Source of the DNA: Vibrionales bacterium SWAT-3
GTDB lineage: Bacteria; Pseudomonadota; Gammaproteobacteria; Enterobacterales; Vibrionaceae
Assembly: GCA_000169995.1 (NCBI GenBank)
Contig: AAZW01000037.1
Location: 1 to 45,723 of the forward strand
Length of the DNA: 45,723 bases
Reading direction: 5' to 3'
The notes beneath the pieces were generated by a model. The model made no database searches, was not told where the DNA came from, and worked only from the letters and a program-made list of their open reading frames with translations. Both the position numbers and the translations under genes were made by a program. Below, in pieces: positions 41,719 to 45,723 of this stretch. Each line of letters begins with the position of its first letter. The stretch's first letter is position 1.

Positions 41719-41746
41719 TGGTGGAATTGCTGAGCTATTCCATCGG
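41719..41746 (-). pseudogene. possible truncated tRNA relic
   Basis: On the minus strand GGAATAGCTCAGC resembles the acceptor and D-arm start of a tRNA and is followed at once by AATTCCACCA, which could be the matching 3' acceptor with CCA. The anticodon and T arms between them would be missing. It lies in line with the tRNA-Asp gene and before a terminator-like hairpin. This could be chance. Confidence 0.25.
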
Positions 41747-41764
41747 ACTCGTACACAAACCGGA

Positions 41765-41832
41765 CTCATTGGTAGAAGACCAAATTATCAAACCCCAGAA
41801 ACGACGAAAGCCTAGTCGTAAGACTAGGCTTT
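41765..41832 (-). repeat. diverged 68-bp repeat, copy 1
   Basis: This copy contains a perfect hairpin, AAAGCCTAGTC / GACTAGGCTTT with loop GTAA (41807-41832). It matches 41520-41587 at 47 of 68 positions without gaps. Confidence 0.65.
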
Positions 41833-41910
41833 CTAAAAGGTTTGATGTAGTTGAGTTTTCATTCTATCTATTCGACAATTGATTACTGAATATACATTTT
41901 TGATAGATGT

Positions 41911-41939
41911 AAAAAGCCCTGCTATTTCTAGCAGGGCTT
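41911..41939 (-). terminator. rrn operon terminator
   Basis: AAGCCCTGCTA / TAGCAGGGCTT, an 11-bp perfect stem, loop TTTC, followed on the minus strand by T5. It is 11 bases past the tRNA-Asp 3' end and ends the rrn transcript. Confidence 0.9.
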
Positions 41940-41949
41940 CTCTAATAAG

Positions 41950-42026
41950 TGGCGGAGTGGACGGGACTCGAACCCGCGACCCCCGGCGTGACAGGCCGGT
42001 ATTCTAACCAACTGAACTACCACTCC
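41950..42026 (-). tRNA. tRNA-Asp (GTC)
   Basis: A 77-nt tRNA with encoded CCA. The minus strand begins GGAGTGGTAGTTCAG; the anticodon loop CCTGTCACG has anticodon GTC; the T arm is GGGTTCGAGTCCC. It is the last gene of the rrn operon, as in many Vibrio rrn operons. Confidence 0.98.
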
Positions 42027-42104
42027 GCAGTGGACTACTTGTCGTCGCTGACAAGTCGTTCATACACTTTTTGTCTTCACTTTTGAAAAGTGAAAATAAA
42101 TTTG

Positions 42105-42224
42105 GAGCCTGGCGATGTCCTACTCTCACATGGGGAAGCCCCACACTACCATCGGCGCTATTGTGTTTCACTTCTGAGTTCGGCATGGAATCAGGTGGGT
42201 CCACAATGCTATGGTCGCCAAGCA
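42105..42224 (-). rRNA. rrf: 5S ribosomal RNA
   Basis: About 120 nt; the minus strand begins TGCTTGGCGACCATAGC and contains CCATGCCGAACTCAGAAGTG and GCGCCGATGGTAGTGTGGGG, the conserved 5S core. Terminal stem GCTTGGCG/CGCCAGGC. The exact 3' end is uncertain by a few bases. Confidence 0.95.
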
Positions 42225-42358
42225 AATTTTGCTTTTACTTTCAGCTTTTTTAAAAACTGAAGGCAAAATAATTTGGAAAGCTTATTAAAAGTGTTGTCTC
42301 ATCAAACTCATTCAAGCGTTTGTATATCTGAGTCCATCAAAACCCCTTGGGTGTTGTA

Positions 42359-45246
<2,888 letters not shown>

Positions 45247-45551
45247 ATACAACCCGAAGAGGTCTTATGTATGGTAAACAACCAAGGTTTTTGGTTGTAA
45301 TAAGAAGGGTTAGTTCTTATTACGTGTTTGCCGGACTCAATATGATTCAAACAAGTTTGAATCGAATACAAGACACTTGAATGTGTTTGTGTTGTGTTTT
45401 CTTAGTTAAAAGAAAACATTGAGAACTTTTAATTTGATTAACTCATAGAGTTAATCAGTCAGCTTTCCAAATTGTTAAAGAGCTTGATTTCTTTCGAAAC
45501 CATTTTTAAAGATTCTACTTTCTATTCTAAAGAAATAAGAACACTTAAAGA
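45247..45551 (-). other. spacer between tRNA-Ala and 23S
   Basis: About 305 bp with no gene. It contains the antitermination box at 45473-45483, an inverted repeat GATTAACTC/GAGTTAATC (45436-45456), and the 5' half of the 23S processing stem next to the gene. Confidence 0.8.
45473..45483 (-). promoter_or_regulatory. boxA antitermination sequence
   Basis: On the minus strand GCTCTTTAACA, the boxA core followed by ATTTGG, as in rrn spacers. It recruits NusB/NusE to keep the polymerase antiterminated into 23S. Confidence 0.8.
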
Positions 45552-45627
45552 TGGTGGAGCTATGCGGGATCGAACCGCAGACCTCCTGCGTGCAAGGCAG
45601 GCGCTCTCCCAGCTGAGCTATAGCCCC
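45552..45627 (-). tRNA. tRNA-Ala (TGC)
   Basis: A 76-nt tRNA with encoded CCA: GGGGCTATAGCTCAGCTGGG at the 5' end, anticodon TGC in CTTGCACG, T arm GGTTCGATCCC. Located in the 16S-23S spacer. Confidence 0.98.
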
Positions 45628-45641
45628 ATCTAGGTCGATAT

Positions 45642-45718
45642 TGGTGGGTCTGAGTGGACTTGAACCACCGACCTCCCGCTTATCAGGCGAGCGCTCTAAC
45701 CAGCTGAGCTACAGACCC
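45642..45718 (-). tRNA. tRNA-Ile (GAT)
   Basis: A 77-nt tRNA with encoded CCA: GGGTCTGTAGCTCAGCTGG at the 5' end, anticodon GAT in CTGATAAG, T arm GGTTCAAGTCC. Together with tRNA-Ala it marks an Ile-Ala-type rrn operon; the 16S gene must lie past the right edge. Confidence 0.98.
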
Positions 45719-45723
45719 AATAT

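Larger units (their letters stand above)
40872..41910. other. gene-free region between hemY and rrn, with decayed repeats
   Basis: No open frame of interest is present. It contains three hairpins besides the rrn terminator (41454-41478, 41686-41711, 41807-41832) and a diverged 68-bp duplication (41520-41587 and 41765-41832). It looks like the decayed tail of a larger tRNA or rRNA unit. In the first 550 bases (40872-41420) I see nothing recognisable. Confidence 0.6.

Overview
The window is a chromosomal segment from a Vibrio-like gammaproteobacterium, best fitting the large chromosome of a Vibrio (perhaps the Splendidus group, which is a guess). The reasons are: the gene order (ftsY-ftsE-ftsX; lptM-lysA-dapF-DUF484-xerC-yigB; cyaA divergent from hemCDXY) with Vibrio-type accessory genes between; an rrn operon with tRNA-Ile, tRNA-Ala and a distal tRNA-Asp; and a perfect ParB/parS palindrome of the type used by Vibrio chromosome I. 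The parS site and the rrn operon suggest an origin-proximal location.

Layout. 1-7.8 kb: ftsX, ftsE and ftsY on the minus strand (division and SRP receptor), divergent rsmD and a DUF1145 gene, a MarC/YhgN membrane protein, a YecH-type protein, a lysoplasmalogenase-family protein, a long non-coding stretch with a strikingly G-poor segment, an unlisted 26-codon membrane peptide gene with its own promoter and terminator, a small HEPN-like membrane protein and DUF2500. 7.9-12.3 kb: an acyltransferase and an arsenate-resistance operon (arsR, dedicated GAPDH, dual-specificity-type phosphatase, arsJ). 12.3-16.3 kb: an EAL-HDOD protein, rhtB, pldB and yigL. 16.3-17.8 kb: a complete IS50-like (IS4 family) element inside the loop of the yigL terminator. 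17.9-25.8 kb: an EVE protein, a large lipoprotein, the tRNA modification enzyme TapT, parS, and two tandem FIST-GGDEF-EAL proteins. 26.0-32.4 kb: yigB split by an ISL3-family element, then xerC, DUF484, dapF, lysA, lptM and divergent cyaY. 32.4-39.4 kb: cyaA and the divergent heme operon hemC-hemD-hemX-hemY. 39.4-40.8 kb: an IS3-family (IS150-like) element in the loop of the hemY terminator. 40.9-41.9 kb: a gene-free stretch with hairpins and a diverged 68-bp duplication. 41.9-45.7 kb: the distal part of an rrn operon read leftwards (tRNA-Ile, tRNA-Ala, 23S, 5S, tRNA-Asp); the 16S gene lies beyond the right edge.

How the parts work together. The ars genes form one pathway: GAPDH makes 1-arseno-3-phosphoglycerate from arsenate, ArsJ exports it, and ArsR controls the set; the phosphatase encoded between them has no settled role. 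The hem genes make uroporphyrinogen III from porphobilinogen. The dapF/lysA pair makes meso-diaminopimelate and lysine. The two FIST proteins and the EAL-HDOD protein are c-di-GMP-type signalling proteins.

The most notable observations are: the perfect parS site; two of three IS elements sitting in intrinsic-terminator loops, both carrying an inward-facing terminator ahead of the transposase gene; the ISL3 insertion in yigB, which would restore a 238-codon frame if precisely removed; the phosphatase inside the ars operon and an apparent terminator before arsJ; the tandem FIST pair; the 26-residue peptide gene; and a probable UUG start for cyaA. All assignments come from reading the sequence, without database searches.
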